The notes beneath the pieces are model-generated. The model worked only from the letters and a program-made list of their open reading frames with translations. It did not search any database and was not told the origin of the DNA. The position numbers and the translations under genes were made by a program. DNA of 51,822 bases from an uncultured Eubacteriales bacterium (GTDB lineage Bacteria > Bacillota > Clostridia > Oscillospirales > Oscillospiraceae): assembly GCA_949296115.1 (NCBI GenBank), contig CASFNR010000015.1, forward strand, positions 1-51,822. The letters run 5' to 3'. Below are positions 8,759-15,483 of this stretch, in pieces. Every line of letters starts with the position of its first letter. The stretch's first letter is position 1.

Positions 8759-8844
8759 GGGAGTGGCAGGCTGCGCGTTGGAAAAACGGTTTGGGATAGG
8801 CCGCATCCGCCAACAGAAGGCCGTTCGAATCGGCCTCACTCCCA
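8759..8844 (+). ncRNA. tRNA-like structured element (non-canonical or degenerate)
   Basis: GGGAGTG (8759-8765) pairs perfectly with CACTCCC (8837-8843), extended by a G-T pair, and encloses a perfect T-arm: GGCCG, loop TTCGAAT, CGGCC (8819-8835). The 86-nt length is that of a long-variable-arm tRNA, and a T6 run follows. However, I cannot build a normal D-arm or a 5-bp anticodon stem from 8766-8818; a GTTGGAAAAACG stretch gives only a 3-4 bp stem around GGA, and GGAT/ATCC forms a small hairpin. It may be a decayed Ser-type tRNA, a tRNA mimic, or a terminator with chance resemblance. Confidence 0.3.
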
Positions 8845-8845
8845 C

Positions 8846-8969
8846 TTTTTTGTTATAAGCCGTCTTTTTTAGCGAATGTCTTACGCTGGGGTCGCCCAGC
8901 TGGAATTTCCCTTTCACAAGCAAGGAAGCTGGTGAGCAGAATGCCCATCAGCTTTTTACAGGCAGCCGA
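8846..8969 (+). other. Intergenic stretch without a gene
   Basis: Between the tRNA-like element and the terminator at 8970 there are two T-runs (8845-8851 and 8865-8870), a GCTGGG/CCCAGC hairpin at 8885-8900 and an AAGCTG/CAGCTT pair ending in T5. No convincing reading frame is visible on either strand. Confidence 0.4.
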
Positions 8970-9018
8970 AAATCCCCCCGGGATGTCTAACACCATCCGG
9001 GGGGATTTCTTCTTTTCT
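8970..9018. terminator. Bidirectional terminator
   Basis: AATCCCCCCGGGATG pairs with CATCCGGGGGGATT (one bulged G), followed by TTCTTCTTTT on plus and TTTTCGG on minus. It separates the yitT side from the convergent membrane-protein gene. Confidence 0.8.
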
Positions 9019-9049
9019 GCCCGCAAGCGCAGGCGCAATCCGTTTTGAA

Positions 9050-9367
9050 TTATCTGGCTGTCTGCTGGCTGCCCCGGACATTCTTTTTGGCCTTGTGCAG
9101 AGCAATGGAGCGGGCAATCTTCTCAAACAGCAGATTCAGCACCAGCCCAATTCCGAAGCCAACAGCCGCCACCACCAAGGAACTGAGCAGCATCGTCCAC
9201 GTTTCCCCATCGGAGAAGCCGCTCATTACCAGCCGCATGACGCTGACCGCAAACAGGATAACACCCGGAGCAACGCACAGCGTAAACAGGCTGCCGCCAA
9301 GGAAACTGAAAACTGTTGCCAGTTTGCTGCTTCCGTATTTTGTGTAGTGAACTGTTACTCTTGCCAT
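9050..9367 (-). CDS. Small two-helix membrane protein of unknown function
   Basis: 105 residues with SD AAGGGAT before ATG 9367. Two hydrophobic segments, about residues 18-48 and 60-82, flank a short polar stretch; the C-terminus is basic (KIARSIALHKAKKNVRG). I recognise no domain. It is preceded by an unopened fragment on the same strand (9385-9501) and followed by the terminator at 8970-9018. Codon use and the good SD support a real gene. Confidence 0.65.
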   Translation of the reverse strand: MARVTVHYTKYGSSKLATVFSFLGGSLFTLCVAPGVILFAVSVMRLVMSGFSDGETWTMLLSSLVVAAVGFGIGLVLNLLFEKIARSIALHKAKKNVRGSQQTAR

Positions 9368-9384
9368 TCTGTATCCCTTCCTCT

Positions 9385-9501
9385 CTAATTTTTCCGGGTA
9401 AACGTAACCGTTCCCTCGGCAAATGTAATCGTCAGCGTATCAGCATTGAGCTTATAAACGCTCTGACCCACTTCCCCGGCGCAGTCGAGGTTGTCTCCAC
9501 T
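9385..9501 (-). pseudogene. Remnant of a beta-rich C-terminal domain
   Basis: A minus-strand frame between two stops (TAG 9504-9502 and TAG 9387-9385) has no start codon but reads like the end of a protein: YKLNADTLTITFAEGTV followed by TFTRKN. This pattern resembles the C-terminus of lipocalin-like secreted proteins such as DUF5640. It probably remains from a gene that once preceded the membrane protein at 9050-9367. Short length makes it tentative. Confidence 0.35.
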
Positions 9502-9602
9502 CTAACATAATGCGTCAAAAAATACCAGTCGTTTTCAGTTTATTTTCACCTATTTTCTTCCAGGGCATTCTTCATCCCGTGGAGGAACATCCGCTTGCCC
9601 CA

Positions 9603-9631
9603 TTGACACCTTTGAGAAAACAAGATAAAAT
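9603..9631 (+). promoter_or_regulatory. Sigma-A promoter of the GltD-like gene
   Basis: TTGACA (9603-9608), 17-bp spacer, TAAAAT (9626-9631), about 50 bases upstream of the start. The rest of 9502-9602 shows no gene. Confidence 0.8.
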
Positions 9632-9681
9632 AATGAAAAGTCGATCCGTCGGATTTTCTGGATCAAAAAAGGAGGAACGTT

Positions 9682-10917
9682 ATGGCGCTGCATGTTATGG
9701 ACGAGGCCAACCGCTGCCTGGGCTGCAAGAATCCCCAATGCCAGAAGGGATGCCCCATCAGTACCCCCATTCCCGAGGTCATCCGCCTTCTGAAAGCCGG
9801 TAAGCTGGACGAAGCGGGGCGAATGCTGTTTGAAAACAATCCACTGACCACGGTTTGCAGTCTGATCTGCAACCACGAAAATCAGTGTGAAGGGCACTGC
9901 GTCCTTGGAAAAAAGGGTGCGCCGGTTCATTTTTCTACCATTGAGAATTACATTTCCAGCACCTATGCCTCCAAAATGGTTCAGGGTCCCGCTCCCTCCA
10001 ACGGGCTGAAGGTTGCCATCATCGGCTCCGGCCCGGCGGGCATCACCATCGCCATTCTCCTGGCCCGCTACGGCTACCAGGTGACCATTTTTGAAGGCGA
10101 GGATAAAATCGGCGGAGTGCTGCGCTATGGAATCCCGGAGTTCCGTCTGCCCAAATCCGTGCTGGATGACATTCAGTACCGGCACTTGGAAATGAAGGGC
10201 ATCAAGCTCCGCCCCAATACCCGCATCGGCAGTGCCATCGGGGTGGATGATCTGTTCCGGGACGGCTACAAGGCCATCTTCATCGGCACCGGTGTATGGA
10301 AGGCAAACACCCTGGGCATCAAGGGGGAGACCTTCGGCAATGTCCACTACGCCATCAACTACCTGCACAACCCTGATGTGTACAAGCTGGGGGAACGGGT
10401 GATTGTCATCGGTGCAGGCAATGCGGCCATGGACGTGGCCCGCACCGCCATGCGCCACGGCACCCGGTATCTGACCTGCTTCTCCCTGAGCAAGCAGGTA
10501 GCCGCCAGCCACCATGAATTCAGCTATGCCCAGCTGGAGGGTGTGGAATTCGCCTATAACAAGAAGCCGATTGAAATTGTGGACGAAGGCGTGATTTTCC
10601 GGGATGTGGAGGAGCATGAGGATCATACCTTCACAGAAATTCCCGGTACAGATCAGCTGTACCCGGCAGACAGCATTATCATCTCCATCAGCCAGGGACC
10701 TCAGAATGCCATTGTCAGCACCACCACCGGTCTGGAGGCCAACAACCGGGGGCTGCTGGTCACCAATGAAAACGGTCAGACCACCCGTCCGGGAATTTTC
10801 GCCTCCGGGGATGTGGTCAAGGGTGCCCGGACCGTGGTGGAAGCGGTGGCCTTCAGCAAGAAAGTAGCCCAGGCCATGCACGAGTACATCCAGAGCACTT
10901 TGCAGGATGGCAAATAA
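9682..10917 (+). CDS. GltD-like NAD(P)-dependent oxidoreductase
   Basis: 411 residues, start set by GGAGG 8-12 bases upstream. The N-terminal alpha-helical iron-sulfur domain has CLGCKNPQCQKGCP (residues 12-25) and a second set CSLICNHENQCEGHC, as in the small subunit of glutamate synthase and dihydropyrimidine dehydrogenase. The FAD motif GSGPAGITIA (about 114-123) and the NAD(P) motif GAGNAAMDVA (about 248-257) follow. It would move electrons between NAD(P)H and a partner, but no large GltB subunit or NfnA-like subunit is adjacent. It is slightly shorter than GltD (about 450-480). Glutamate synthase function is therefore not assured. Confidence 0.85.
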   Translation: MALHVMDEANRCLGCKNPQCQKGCPISTPIPEVIRLLKAGKLDEAGRMLFENNPLTTVCSLICNHENQCEGHCVLGKKGAPVHFSTIENYISSTYASKMVQGPAPSNGLKVAIIGSGPAGITIAILLARYGYQVTIFEGEDKIGGVLRYGIPEFRLPKSVLDDIQYRHLEMKGIKLRPNTRIGSAIGVDDLFRDGYKAIFIGTGVWKANTLGIKGETFGNVHYAINYLHNPDVYKLGERVIVIGAGNAAMDVARTAMRHGTRYLTCFSLSKQVAASHHEFSYAQLEGVEFAYNKKPIEIVDEGVIFRDVEEHEDHTFTEIPGTDQLYPADSIIISISQGPQNAIVSTTTGLEANNRGLLVTNENGQTTRPGIFASGDVVKGARTVVEAVAFSKKVAQAMHEYIQSTLQDGK

Positions 10918-10948
10918 ACACGGCCCCCCCTTGCACCGGGGTGTTTTT
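10915..10948 (+). terminator. Terminator of the GltD-like gene
   Basis: AAACAC plus CCCC pairs with GGGG plus TGTTT around the gene's stop codon, then T5. It lies just before the T-box operon promoter. Confidence 0.65.
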
Positions 10949-10981
10949 AACCATCCGATGCAAAAATCTTCCCCCGAACGC

Positions 10982-11010
10982 TTGACAATCCTTTTCCATC
11001 CTGCTACTAT
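10982..11010 (+). promoter_or_regulatory. Sigma-A promoter of the T-box/ABC transporter operon
   Basis: TTGACA (10982-10987), exactly 17 bp, TACTAT (11005-11010). Transcription would begin near 11017 and read into the T-box leader. Confidence 0.85.
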
Positions 11011-11039
11011 AAGAAAAACATAAATGCATATTTGTTCAA

Positions 11040-11312
11040 AGGCGTTTGAGCAGAACGAGTAGCTTGGGGAAAAGCTTCAGAGAATTGCCGGTTGGTGCGA
11101 GGCAACAGTAATACCCAGGTGAAGTTCCTTCTGCGAGCCGTGCGCTGAAACCTTCCAGTAGGCGCAACGGGTACGACCGTTACATCGTTAAGACTTTTAA
11201 GCCTATGAAGGTCTTGGCTGCAAGGCCAGGTACGAAAGCAGAGTGGTACCGCGGGGTACCGCGGTAAATCTACCGCCCCTGTTTGAAAACAGGGGCGGTT
11301 TTCTTTTTGTCG
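11040..11312 (+). promoter_or_regulatory. T-box riboswitch leader, predicted specifier TTC (Phe)
   Basis: Stem I can be built: GCAGAA (11050-11055)/TTCTGC (11129-11134), a specifier loop, CTTGGG (11063-11068)/CCCAGG (11114-11119), and the distal TTGCC/GGCAA helix with GGTGCGA. The loop's 3' strand reads T-GAA-G-TTC-C, which aligns with the glyQS pattern GAA-N-codon and gives TTC at 11125-11127. The T-box AGAGTGGTACCGCGG is at 11240-11254; its TGGT pairs with a tRNA ending ACCA, as tRNA-Phe does, and not with tRNA-Trp (discriminator G). The terminator stem ACCGCCCCTGTTT/AACAGGGGCGGT with T-run follows at 11272-11309. Uncharged tRNA-Phe should switch the transporter on. Confidence 0.9.
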
Positions 11313-11356
11313 TTATCCTGATTCTCAGGAAAAATATACATTTTGGAGGAAAAGAT

Positions 11357-12280
11357 ATGAAAAAGACCTTATCTCTTGTCCTGGTGCTGGCCCTGTGCCT
11401 GTGTCTGGGACTGACCGGCTGCGCAGGCGCCGGCGACGGCTACACCGTGGGTGTGTGCCAGCTGATGGAGCACGACTCTCTGGACCAGGCCACCCAGGGC
11501 TTTGTGGATGCCCTCACCGAGGAAATGGAAGCCGCCGGCAAGTCCGTGGATATTGATGTCCAGGTGGCCGGAGAAGCCAGCCTGTGTACCACCGTCATCA
11601 ACACCTTCGTCTCCAAGAAGGTGGATCTGATTATGGCCAACGCCACCCCCGCCCTGGTATCCGCCGCCAACGCCACGGCGGAAATCCCTGTGCTGGGTAC
11701 CTCCGTCACCGACTATGACGACACCTTCCAGGGTTCCATTCCCGCCAACGTCTCCGGCACCTCCGATGCCGTCCCCTTTGACGAGCAGGCGGCCATGATG
11801 ATCGACACTCTGAACCTCACCGCCGGGGACGTGGTGGGCGTGCTGTACTGCCTGAATGAGTCCAACTCCCTGATTCAGTATGAAGCAGTCAAGGCCCTGT
11901 TTGAGGCCGAGGGAATTGTTGTCAATGCCTACACCTTCTCCGAGACCACGGAACTGCAGGCACTGGTCACCTCCATGGCTTCCGAGTGCAAGGCCGTGTA
12001 CGTCCCCTCCGACAATACCGTGGCCCAGAACGACTCCATCGTGGGCACCATCTGCACGGAGAAGAATATCCCGGTGTTCACCAGCTACGGCGGTACGGTC
12101 TGTTACGCCAGCCTGGCCATTGACTATTACGAACTGGGCGCAGAAACCGGCCGGATGGCTGCCCAGATTCTGCTGGGAGAAGCCACGCCCGCCGATCTGG
12201 AGATCAAAACCCTGACCCCCACCGTGGTCTTTAACGAGGAACTGTGCCAGACGCTGGGCATTGAGGTGCCCGCCAACTAA
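11357..12280 (+). CDS. ABC transporter substrate-binding lipoprotein (TrpX-like, COG2984)
   Basis: 307 residues from ATG 11357 with GGAGGA 6 bases upstream. A lipoprotein signal peptide (MKKTLSLVLVLALCLCLG) ends in the lipobox LTGC, so the mature protein is anchored outside the membrane. The two-lobed ABC_sub_bind fold (about residues 28-305) is that of the TrpX family. It is the first gene of a substrate-binding/permease/ATPase operon behind the T-box leader. The family is best known for tryptophan uptake in streptococci, but the leader here points to phenylalanine or a related aromatic compound. Confidence 0.88.
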   Translation: MKKTLSLVLVLALCLCLGLTGCAGAGDGYTVGVCQLMEHDSLDQATQGFVDALTEEMEAAGKSVDIDVQVAGEASLCTTVINTFVSKKVDLIMANATPALVSAANATAEIPVLGTSVTDYDDTFQGSIPANVSGTSDAVPFDEQAAMMIDTLNLTAGDVVGVLYCLNESNSLIQYEAVKALFEAEGIVVNAYTFSETTELQALVTSMASECKAVYVPSDNTVAQNDSIVGTICTEKNIPVFTSYGGTVCYASLAIDYYELGAETGRMAAQILLGEATPADLEIKTLTPTVVFNEELCQTLGIEVPAN

Positions 12281-12300
12281 AATCACACGCGAGGTTTATC

Positions 12301-13206
12301 ATGGTTTTCTTGAATGCGCTGCCCGGCGCCGTGGCAGAGGGCCTGATCTGGGGTCTGATGGCCATCGGCGTCTACATCTCCTATAAAATTCTGGACATTG
12401 CCGACCTGACGGTGGACGGTTCCCTGTGTACCGGCGGGTGTGTCTGTGCCGTGCTGCTGGCCTTGGGCGTCCCCGCCTGGGTCTGTGTCCTGGCGGCGTT
12501 GGTGGCCGGCGCCATTGCCGGAACCGTCACCGGCCTGCTGCATACCGCCCTGGGAATTCCCTCCATTCTGGCAGGTATTCTCACCCAGCTCATGCTCTAT
12601 TCCGTGAATCTTGCCATTCTGAGCGGAAAATCCCTGGTGGCCATCGACTACCGGTCCACCTCCCTGCTGCTGCATATGAGCAACAACCCCATGGCCATTG
12701 TGGCGGGAGTCGGCATCGTGGCCGCCACCATCATCCTGCTGTGGCTGTTCTTTTACACCGAAATCGGCCTGACCCTGAAGTCCGCCGGGGATAACCCGGA
12801 CATGAGCCGGGCCCAGGGTGTGGATGTGAACTTCAACAAAGTGCTGGGTCTGGCCATTGCCAACGGCATTGTGGCCCTGGCAGGGGCGCTGTACGCCCAG
12901 TACAAGGGCTCCATCAGCATCCAGGACGGACGGGGCGCCATTGTCATCGCCCTGGCGGCCATTTTCATCGGCCTGTCCGTATCCCTGAAAATAAAGCCCA
13001 ACTTCGTAGTCAGCCTGATCGGCGTGGTGGGCGGCGGCGTGGTGTACTACATCATCTACAACTTCGTGATCCTGCTGGGCCTCAAGACCGACTACTTGAA
13101 GATGCTCTCCGCCATCATTGTGGTGCTGTTCCTGGGCATCCCTTACATCCAGAGCGAGTATCTCCACAAGGAAAAGAAAGTACCGGGAGGGAAACGCCGT
13201 GCTTAA
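12301..13206 (+). CDS. ABC transporter permease (TrpY-like, COG4120)
   Basis: 301 residues with eight to nine hydrophobic segments and the VYISYKILDIADLTVDGS region typical of the branched-chain-permease-like family paired with COG2984 binding proteins. Starts at ATG 12301, 20 bases after the binding-protein stop, with a modest GAGG site. It forms the membrane channel of the importer. The ATPase start overlaps its last codons. Confidence 0.88.
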   Translation: MVFLNALPGAVAEGLIWGLMAIGVYISYKILDIADLTVDGSLCTGGCVCAVLLALGVPAWVCVLAALVAGAIAGTVTGLLHTALGIPSILAGILTQLMLYSVNLAILSGKSLVAIDYRSTSLLLHMSNNPMAIVAGVGIVAATIILLWLFFYTEIGLTLKSAGDNPDMSRAQGVDVNFNKVLGLAIANGIVALAGALYAQYKGSISIQDGRGAIVIALAAIFIGLSVSLKIKPNFVVSLIGVVGGGVVYYIIYNFVILLGLKTDYLKMLSAIIVVLFLGIPYIQSEYLHKEKKVPGGKRRA

Positions 13207-13993
13207 AATCACTGATCTGCATAAAACCTTCAATCCCGGTACGGTCAACGCCAAGGTTGCCCTGGACGGGCTGAACCTGAACCTGGAGGACGGGGACTTC
13301 GTCACCGTCATCGGCGGCAACGGCGCCGGCAAGTCCACCCTGCTCAACGCCATCTCCGGGGTCTGGAAGCCGGATTACGGCACCATCGAAATTGACGGTG
13401 TGGACGTGACCAATATGCCCGAGCACAAGCGGGCCGCCTACCTGGGCCGGGTGTTCCAGGACCCCATGAAGGGCACCTCCCCGGATATGGAAATCGCTGA
13501 AAACCTAGCCATCGCCGCCCGTCGGGGCACCAAGCGCCGGCTGGTCTGGGGTGTTCGGAAGGCCGAGCGGGAGGAGTACCGGCGGCTGCTGGCGGACCTG
13601 GAACTGGGCCTGGAGGACCGGCTGTCCACCAAGGTGGGCCTGCTCTCCGGCGGTCAGCGGCAGGCGGTCACCCTGCTGATGGCTACCCTCCAGCGGCCCA
13701 AGCTGCTGCTTCTGGACGAGCACACCGCTGCGCTGGACCCCAAAACCGCCGCCAAGGTGCTGGAACTCACCGACCGGATTGTCAGCGAGCATCACCTCAC
13801 CACCCTGATGATCACCCACAACATGCGTGACGCCATTACCCATGGCAACCGGCTGATTATGCTGGATGAGGGCCATGTGGTGGTAGACATCTCCGGCGAG
13901 GACAAGAAGAAGCTGACGGTGGAGGACCTGCTGAGCCTGTTTGCCAAGGCCAGCGGCAGCGAGTTCACCGACGACCGGACGATTTTGTCCTGA
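13199..13993 (+). CDS. ABC transporter ATP-binding protein (TrpZ-like, COG1101)
   Basis: 264 residues from GTG 13199, which overlaps the permease end by 8 bases and has GGGAGG upstream; the frame is open further back only as permease shadow. Walker A GGNGAGKST (about residues 40-48), Q-loop, signature LSGGQRQ, Walker B LLLLDEHTAALD and switch ITHNM are all present. It powers the importer encoded by the two preceding genes. A perfect hairpin follows at 14004. Confidence 0.92.
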   Translation: MLKITDLHKTFNPGTVNAKVALDGLNLNLEDGDFVTVIGGNGAGKSTLLNAISGVWKPDYGTIEIDGVDVTNMPEHKRAAYLGRVFQDPMKGTSPDMEIAENLAIAARRGTKRRLVWGVRKAEREEYRRLLADLELGLEDRLSTKVGLLSGGQRQAVTLLMATLQRPKLLLLDEHTAALDPKTAAKVLELTDRIVSEHHLTTLMITHNMRDAITHGNRLIMLDEGHVVVDISGEDKKKLTVEDLLSLFAKASGSEFTDDRTILS

Positions 13994-14003
13994 CCCATTT
14001 CAT

Positions 14004-14027
14004 CCGCAGCCGGGTTTCCGGCTGCGG
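14004..14027 (+). terminator. Hairpin after the ABC operon, first copy of a repeated stem
   Basis: CCGCAGCCGG, loop GTTT, CCGGCTGCGG: a perfect 10-bp stem without a T-run. Its first 19 bases recur at 14231-14249, so it is both a likely RNA-stabilising or terminating hairpin and part of a repeat pair. Confidence 0.5.
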
Positions 14028-14053
14028 GAACGTGTCAAAAAAGTCTCACAAAG

Positions 14054-14260
14054 TTTGCCGCCCCTGGCGGCAAATAAAGTTCAAACCATGTTCCGCCGGG
14101 GCGTGTACCTGGCGGAACATACTTTACAGGCTGCAAGTGTGGAATTTGTCCCCCCTCGGGGGACAAATGATACGCGCAGCAGACTGCAAAAATCTGTCGG
14201 AAAGCCCCGAAGGGGTTTTTCGACAGTCTGCCGCAGCCGGGTTTCCGGCGGCGGATTTTT
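14054..14260 (+). repeat. Cluster of strong palindromes between the ABC operon and the retron
   Basis: Four or more perfect or near-perfect stems follow one another: TTTGCCGCC/GGCGGCAAA (14054-14074), ATGTTCCGCCGGG/CCTGGCGGAACAT (14088-14120), TTTGTCCCCC/GGGGGACAAA (14145-14167), and a compound stem GCAGACTG/CAGTCTGC or CTGTCG/CGACAG with an inner AAAGCCCC/GGGGTTT (14179-14231). The last, CCGCAGCCGG/CCGGCGGCGG (14231-14254) plus ATTTTT, is terminator-like. Open frames here are by-products of the palindromes. It resembles interspersed palindromic or MITE-like elements, or a separate structured RNA. Confidence 0.6.
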
Positions 14261-14266
14261 CTGCTC

Positions 14267-14295
14267 TTGTATTGGGGGCTGGGCTGTGCTACAAT
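14267..14295 (+). promoter_or_regulatory. Promoter of the retron RNA
   Basis: TTGTAT (14267-14272), exactly 17 bp, TACAAT (14290-14295). The predicted start (about 14301-14303) coincides with the a1 repeat of the msr-msd RNA, strongly supporting both calls. Confidence 0.75.
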
Positions 14296-14301
14296 GCTCT
14301 C

Positions 14302-14468
14302 GAAGCAATAGCCTTTGCCCGCAGCGGCACCGGCAGCGAGTCGCTGCCGGCAGGCGGAATTCCGCCCCATTCTCTTCGTTCAGACGAAGCGCTCGCGGTA
14401 TTCCCGCACACGTTCCGTGTGCTCCAAGATACCGCTGCGCCCTTCGCCGTACCATTTGGTATTGCTTC
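14302..14468 (+). ncRNA. Retron msr-msd non-coding RNA
   Basis: GAAGCAATA (14302-14310, a1) is exactly complementary to TATTGCTTC (14460-14468, a2). G14311 directly after a1 is the expected branching guanosine. Between them are the msr hairpins CCGGCAGCG/CGCTGCCGG (14330-14350), GGCGG-AATT-CCGCC (14353-14366) and CTTCGT/ACGAAG (14374-14389). A long msd stem-loop follows: GCGGTAT/ATACCGC (14395-14435) with inner GCACACG-TTC-CGTGTGC and an outer GCGC/GCGC pair to 14440. The a2 repeat ends 29 bases before the reverse transcriptase start. The RNA would serve as template and primer for msDNA. Confidence 0.85.
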
Positions 14469-14497
14469 AGAAAAAACGCCGAGGGGAGGAAAGTTGC

Positions 14498-15415
14498 ATG
14501 ATTGTATATCGGGAGCTTTCCTCCCTGGAGCGGGACTTGGGCTTTCCCGCCAGCACGCTGTACGCCGTGAGCAACAGCCTGAACAGGCACTACCGGAAGG
14601 TGGAGATTCCGAAATCCGACGGCTCGGTGCGCACCTTATCCATTCCGGACGGCCTTCTGAAAACCATCCAGCGCCGGATTGCCCAGGTGCTCCTTCCTTC
14701 CCTGCCGGTGGCTCCCTGGGCCATGGCCTACCGTCCCGGCTGTTCGGTTCGTCGCAACGCCGCCCCCCATGCGGGAAAGCCCCTGGTGCTGAAGCTGGAC
14801 ATTTACCACTTTTTTGACAGCATCTCCTACTCCATGGTGAAGCGTTTGATCTTCCCGGAGGAGGTTTACAGCGAATCCAATCGGATTCTGCTGTCCATGC
14901 TCTGTTGCTACCAGGACAGGCTCCCCCAAGGGGCGCCTACCTCCCCCGCCATCAGCAACCGGATTCTCCTGGATTTTGACTGGGCTGTGGGACTCTGGTG
15001 CCGGGACCGGGGCATTGCCTACACCCGCTACTGCGACGATCTGACTTTCTCCGGGGATTTTGACCCCCAGACGGTCATCGCCTTTGTGAGGCAGCAGCTC
15101 CGGAGCGCCGGATTTCTTCTCAACCGGAACAAAATCCGCCTGCTCCCCCAGAGCTGCTGCCAGAATGTCACCGGCGTGGTGGTCAACCAAGGGCTGCACG
15201 CCCCTGCCGCCTATCGCCGGGAACTCCGCCAGACCCTTTACTGCTGCCGGAAATACGGCGTTGCCGATCATCTGAACCGGAAGGGCCTTGCCCTATCAGA
15301 GGCAGAATATCTCGCCCGTCTGCTGGGACAAGTCAACTTTGTCCTGCAAATCACCCCGGATGATCGTCACATGCTTCAAGCCCGGCAGTGGCTGCTGGAG
15401 CAGCAAAAAAAGTAA
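14498..15415 (+). CDS. Retron reverse transcriptase
   Basis: 305 residues from ATG 14498, chosen for GGGGAGGA 7 bases upstream; the frame is open further back only through the msd RNA. Retron-specific features are present: NAAPH at 87-91 (the NAxxH motif), the first catalytic Asp in KLDIYHFF (about 99-106), PQGAPTSPAISN (143-154), YCDD at 178-181 and VTG at 224-226. There is no C-terminal extension or fused effector. It would make branched msDNA from the upstream RNA. Most characterised retrons carry a toxic effector gene for phage defence; none is seen beside this one. It ends in the hairpin at 15415 and the next gene is convergent. Confidence 0.93.
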   Translation: MIVYRELSSLERDLGFPASTLYAVSNSLNRHYRKVEIPKSDGSVRTLSIPDGLLKTIQRRIAQVLLPSLPVAPWAMAYRPGCSVRRNAAPHAGKPLVLKLDIYHFFDSISYSMVKRLIFPEEVYSESNRILLSMLCCYQDRLPQGAPTSPAISNRILLDFDWAVGLWCRDRGIAYTRYCDDLTFSGDFDPQTVIAFVRQQLRSAGFLLNRNKIRLLPQSCCQNVTGVVVNQGLHAPAAYRRELRQTLYCCRKYGVADHLNRKGLALSEAEYLARLLGQVNFVLQITPDDRHMLQARQWLLEQQKK

Positions 15416-15466
15416 ACCGCACCCGGTTCCGGCGCAGTGCCGGAGGGGTGCGGTTATTTATTTGCG
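15414..15466. terminator. Bidirectional terminator between retron and isomerase gene
   Basis: AACCGCACCC (15415-15424) pairs with GGGGTGCGGTT (15444-15455) with an inner TCCGGC/GCCGGA stem; TATTTATTT follows on plus and TTTACTTTTTTT on minus. Confidence 0.85.
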
Positions 15467-15483
15467 CCGATACAAGAACGCAG

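Noticed and set aside
8759-8844. Functional tRNA-Ser(GGA) or tRNA-Sec
   Set aside because: No 5-bp anticodon stem with U33, no D-arm, and no TCA anticodon for Sec; kept only as tRNA-like.
11243-11356. Substrate-binding protein starting at 11243
   Set aside because: That open frame begins inside the T-box core and passes through its terminator; ATG 11357 has the SD and the signal peptide.
14032-14817. Overlapping plus- and minus-strand frames upstream of the RT as a possible retron effector
   Set aside because: They are created by palindromic GC-rich DNA, overlap the msr-msd RNA and the RT, lack SD sites and show no known domain.
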